From Polaromonas sp. P2-4 (lineage in GTDB: Bacteria > Pseudomonadota > Gammaproteobacteria > Burkholderiales > Burkholderiaceae_C), in assembly GCA_024703855.1 (NCBI GenBank), contig CP087965.1:3774001-3838000 (forward strand): a stretch of 64,000 bases of DNA. Reading direction: 5' to 3'. Numbering within the stretch: position 1 is the stretch's first letter; every line of letters begins with the position of its first letter. Of the stretch, positions 60,971 to 64,000 are shown piece after piece. The notes under the pieces are model-generated. The model had not been told where the DNA came from. It ran no database searches and saw only the letters and a list, made by a program, of their open reading frames with translations. The translations under genes were made by a program, and so were the position numbers.

Positions 60971-62652
60971 TCAGTACCCCAGGAGCCTGTCCCAAATCGC
61001 CAGCTGCGCAGCCTTTGGCATGGGGCCCATGGAAATTCTGGAGCCCACGTCGCCAATGCGGGCAGAGTTGGACCGATCCTTGGTATAGACCGGCCATGGG
61101 GTGTCGTCCGCGAAAACGCTGCCGCCGCCCGTGGCAAAAGAGGTGAGCGATCTCATCCATCGTTGCGACAGTTCTTGCTCGGCAACGCCGGTGCCGATTT
61201 TGTCCTTGTAGTAATCGAGGGCGTACGTTCCAAACAGCAAGGGCAACTCAGCGCAGTGGGGTACACCACGGGCTGGCGGCTGTATCGGGTGCATATAGGT
61301 TCCGAGCCGGACATTGGCGCCGGCGGCGGCAAGCTGGTTGGCGAGGCGTACACCGTAGTTGCGCAAAATTGCGTCGCCGTAGATTTCAACCCACAGATCT
61401 CCCGGCGCGGCGGAACGCCCTTCGGCAAGCGCCGTTTGCCTGTAGAGCGAAATCACATTCGTTGACTCGGTCGGGGGCGATGCCCAGGCTCGTCAGATAC
61501 GGTTCGACAGCAGCAGTCAGCGCCGCGTCGGTGGCGGGCAGGGGCGGTGTGGACTTCTTTGTCAGGTTGTCGAAAAGATCCAAGAAGAAGGAGCCCTCTG
61601 TCAGGGTGTAGGTGATGACCACGGGAAGGTTGGCAGGCAGGGCGGTCCTGGTCCAGTCCGACACGTATGTCCTGCCGTCCACCACGGGCGCGATTCTGAA
61701 CGCGCGGCCGGTGGTGATGGATTGAGGCAGCGGGGCTCGGGCCAGCGCGAGTTCGGCGGTGTGCACGGAGGTCGCCGGAATCCCGATAAGTCCCTTGGGT
61801 GTTGTACCGAGCGACTTTGCCACCAGCTCGGTATAGGCTGCGGCGTCTGCCAGCGAAAATGCAAAGGGCACGGTGACCGCTGGCGGGCTCAACAAGTAGA
61901 GCCTGGACACCAAAGGGCGCCATTTCGGGTTCTGTGCAATCATGATGGCGTTCATCGCCCCGCCGGATTGTCCGGCCAAGGTTATGTTGTCGGGGTCCCC
62001 TCCGAAAGCCCGGCAATTTGCCTTTACCCACTGAAGGGCCGCAACCTGATCTTGCACGGCCCAATTCGAGAACGCTCCCGTGTCAGGGTCCGTGAAGTCC
62101 GGGTGGCTCAAGTGCCCTAGCGCGCCCAGGCGATAGTTCACCGTGACGACAACGACACCCAACTGCGCGAGCTTGTCGCCGTCCATCAGCGACATGCTCG
62201 TGGCGCCCTGAGCGAAAACCACCACCATGGAGCCAGACGACGACCGGCATGCCGTTGCCTGCAGTGGGGGCCCAAACGTTCAATGACAGGCAATCTTCAC
62301 TTTGATTGGTGGGCGGCTCGTAGATCCAGGTGGTGTTCGTCTGAATGTTCGCGGGGCCGAATGCTTTCGCGTCCCTCGGGACGCCTGATAGGTTCACGGC
62401 CTTGGGTGACTTGAAACGCAGTCCGCCTACAGGCGCTTGAGCGTATGGAATGCCCTTGTACGCAATGACTTCGCCGCGGATCTCGCCGCTCAGCACGCCA
62501 GAGCTTGTATCGGCCACGATTGGCCTGGCTGGCTCGGACGAGCCGCCGCCGCCGCACCCGATTAAGGGGAGTGCAAGCATGCTGCCGGCACCCTGGATAA
62601 AACGGCGCCGCGAGGGTGAAATGGTTGTTTGGCGAAAGGACTTGAAATCCAT
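60971..62652 (-). CDS. type-B carboxylesterase, Tat lipoprotein (two frameshifts)
   Basis: About 561 codons from ATG 62652. Twin-arginine SRRRFIQG (14-21) and lipobox LIGC (30-33), so an exported lipoprotein. Carboxylesterase features: VIAYKGIPYAQAPVGGLRFK, SEDCLSLNVWAP, VVVWLHGGGF (oxyanion), nucleophile GQSGGAMN (GQSGG instead of the common GESAGG), TLTEGSFFLDLF, GVPHCAELPLLFG (His). Breaks near 62225 and 61462. Downstream of the LysR gene on the same strand. Confidence 0.88.
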
Positions 62653-62761
62653 ACGAGTGTCTCCGTCTTGCGTCCCGTCCACCATGGACCGGACTGCAAA
62701 ACTCATCGTATGGCCGGGCGCAGCGAAATCGCTGTTGCGATATCAGAACACTAAGTTCCAG

Positions 62762-63691
62762 TCAGCTGTCTTGACCCAGCCGCCAGTTCGCCGCGCGGTG
62801 GCAGAGCCTGCGAAAGGGCTGCCAAAAGAGCCGCCCCGCCTGCGTCAAATGGCGCCGGGACGGGTACAGGGCGTGGATGGACATCGGAGGAGGAGCCCAA
62901 CCGGGGGCCACAATGCCCAAGGCCCCTTCATCAATGTCCTTCTGGCACATCAGCTTGGGCAACTGCGCTACACCGATGCCCGCAAGCGCTGCTTTGCGGA
63001 TGACCAAAAGACTGTCGCCATGGAATCGAACCTTCACCGGGACCTCTGCCGTCTCGCCCCCTGGGCCCCACAGGGTCCATTTCGAGGCGTGTTCATGGAA
63101 ACTCCAGCCAATGGCGGGCCATCCCGCCAAACTCCGCGGGCCGGCCGGAAACCCGGCAGCATCGACCAGCCCCGGCGAGGCCACCAGAACAAAGGATGAC
63201 ACCATCAGCTGTTGGGCCACCATGCTTGAATCTGCCAGGGCCTGCCGCGCGGGTTGGATGATGAGGTCGAAATGATCGTCGGGTGTGGTTCCGTCGGTCG
63301 TTTTCAGCGTCACGCAAACACGAGGATAGGTGTGGGCGAACGCGATGGCGACATCGCCAATGAAAAGCGCAGACAACGCGGCAGGGCACGCTACGCGCAG
63401 TGTTCCGCTGGGCTCGTCTCGACTATCTTGTGCCGTGGTGAGTGCCGATCGCGTTTCGTCGCGAATCTTCAGGCCGCGCTGAAAAAGCTCTTGCCCCAGC
63501 TCCGTCACCTCGAAGTGACGCGGGTCGCGCACCAGCAAGGCAACGCCCAAGCGCTTCTCGAGGGCCGAGATACGACGGCTCAATCTCGATTTTGGGATGC
63601 CGGTGCGCTGGCTTGCCGCTGAAAAACCTCCTGCCTCGACGACTTCTACGAGCATCAACAGGTCATGCGGTATGTCCATCAGTTCATGCAT
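62762..63691 (-). CDS. LysR-family transcriptional regulator
   Basis: 309 aa, intact. N-terminal winged helix MLVEVVEAGGFSAASQRTGI, SRLSRRISALEKRLGVALLV, then a LysR substrate domain (GTLRVACPAALSALFIGDVA). It resembles the CrgA/DsdC-like subgroup. Lies 109 bp upstream of the carboxylesterase in the same direction, so it may control it. Confidence 0.92.
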   Translation of the reverse strand: MHELMDIPHDLLMLVEVVEAGGFSAASQRTGIPKSRLSRRISALEKRLGVALLVRDPRHFEVTELGQELFQRGLKIRDETRSALTTAQDSRDEPSGTLRVACPAALSALFIGDVAIAFAHTYPRVCVTLKTTDGTTPDDHFDLIIQPARQALADSSMVAQQLMVSSFVLVASPGLVDAAGFPAGPRSLAGWPAIGWSFHEHASKWTLWGPGGETAEVPVKVRFHGDSLLVIRKAALAGIGVAQLPKLMCQKDIDEGALGIVAPGWAPPPMSIHALYPSRRHLTQAGRLFWQPFRRLCHRAANWRLGQDS

Positions 63692-63801
63692 ATGCGAGTC
63701 CTATGGCGTCTGGGTTGGGCTTGTACAGGCGATCCGGACCGGGAAGCGCTCAGGGTGCGTCAAATCGCGCCTTTTTGTCCATGGCGGCGTTGCAAATCCT
63801 C

Positions 63802-63820
63802 GCAATAGTGGCGCTATTGC
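63802..63820. repeat. stem-loop GCAATAG..CTATTGC
   Basis: 7-base perfect arms around TGGCG, with weaker outer pairing (GCAAATCC / GGTTTGTGC). No T-tract. It lies between the LysR start and the right direct repeat. Possibly a dispersed palindromic element. Confidence 0.45.
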
Positions 63821-63896
63821 TGCGGTTTGTGCCTTGCCCTGAGCAAAAATCCATCGGTTTTATATGTGCCAGCCAGCATGCAACACCACACGGGGC

Positions 63897-63989
63897 GAGT
63901 CACGCTTCCAGTTTACTTGAGCACTACTTGGAAAGCAGACGCATCGCCTCTTCAAGGCCCTTGATGGTCAGCGGGTACATGCGCTGGCT
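63897..63989 (-). repeat. right direct repeat of island
   Basis: Matches 46273-46354 in the same orientation. It includes the last codons of the gene at the edge plus about 20 bp downstream that still resemble the tamA start (GTGACTCGCC versus GTGACTCACC). Differs by a short insertion (TACTTGAGCAC) and scattered substitutions. Confidence 0.85.
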
Positions 63990-64000
63990 GACCAGTTGCT
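63924..64000 (-). CDS. C-terminal end of an unidentified protein (partial)
   Basis: Reads QLVSQRMYPLTIKGLEEAMR then LLSK and TAG at 63924; continues beyond the window. I do not recognise the family from 24 residues. The near-identical fragment beside tamA suggests this gene originally preceded tamA. Confidence 0.6.
   Translation of the reverse strand, partial: QLVSQRMYPLTIKGLEEAMRLLSK

Overview
This 64 kb window is a GC-rich beta-proteobacterial chromosome segment, most likely Burkholderiales, family Comamonadaceae (Polaromonas/Rhodoferax/Variovorax-like). The basis is gene order (yqgE-ruvX-pyrR-pyrB-inactive pyrC), protein similarity by eye, and family-typical intergenic repeats such as the CCCCCCGAGGGGGC hairpins. 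About 40 single- or double-base indels split genes throughout, including the essential single-copy gene pyrB. They look like residual sequencing errors, so I merged the fragments and give approximate frameshift positions. Only genes with missing segments or in-frame loss are called pseudogenes.

Layout. (1) 1-8319, minus strand: soxB-soxD-soxA-soxG-glyA-M19 dipeptidase-ProX-like binding protein, converting betaine-derived sarcosine to glycine and serine. (2) 8539-13246, plus: yqgE, ruvX, pyrR, pyrB, a metal-site-less dihydroorotase homologue, and plsC. (3) 13253-16072: an Fbp-type iron(III) ATPase and permease, divergent around a Fur-like box. (4) 16280-20234: csbD, a periplasmic Cys-pair repeat protein, an IS5 remnant, a His-rich secreted protein and a DHA2-type MFS exporter. 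(5) 20279-24944, minus: a five-gene operon of an OsmF/OpuC-type ABC importer plus a histidine-ammonia-lyase homologue lacking the Ala-Ser-Gly triad that makes the MIO cofactor. Its promoter region carries a palindrome nearly identical to the one in the hutU promoter. (6) 25169-36359: the hut region, with hutU-hutH-OCD-like-two orphan binding proteins on minus and hutC-hutD-hutI-hutG-hutF on plus. (7) 36495-40153: a Fic protein, an IS1634-family element and tRNA-Arg(CCT). (8) 40238-46279: tamB and tamA. (9) about 46.3-63.9 kb: an island between two 80-90 bp direct repeats of a gene 3' end. It carries an aerobic 2-aminobenzoyl-CoA (anthranilate) type operon with a Liv-type ABC transporter, a tannase-like esterase beside an intramembrane CPBP protease, AraC and LysR regulators, a Tat-lipoprotein carboxylesterase, and several gene remnants.

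Best candidate for an undescribed system: region 5. AAL-fold enzymes without MIO are known as ergothionases, which eliminate trimethylamine from a betaine. Co-occurrence here with a quaternary-amine importer, an apparent HutC operator and the complete hut pathway suggests uptake of N-alpha-trimethylhistidine (hercynine) or ergothioneine. Elimination of trimethylamine from hercynine would give urocanate, which HutU degrades and which is the HutC inducer. This is inference from motifs and context.
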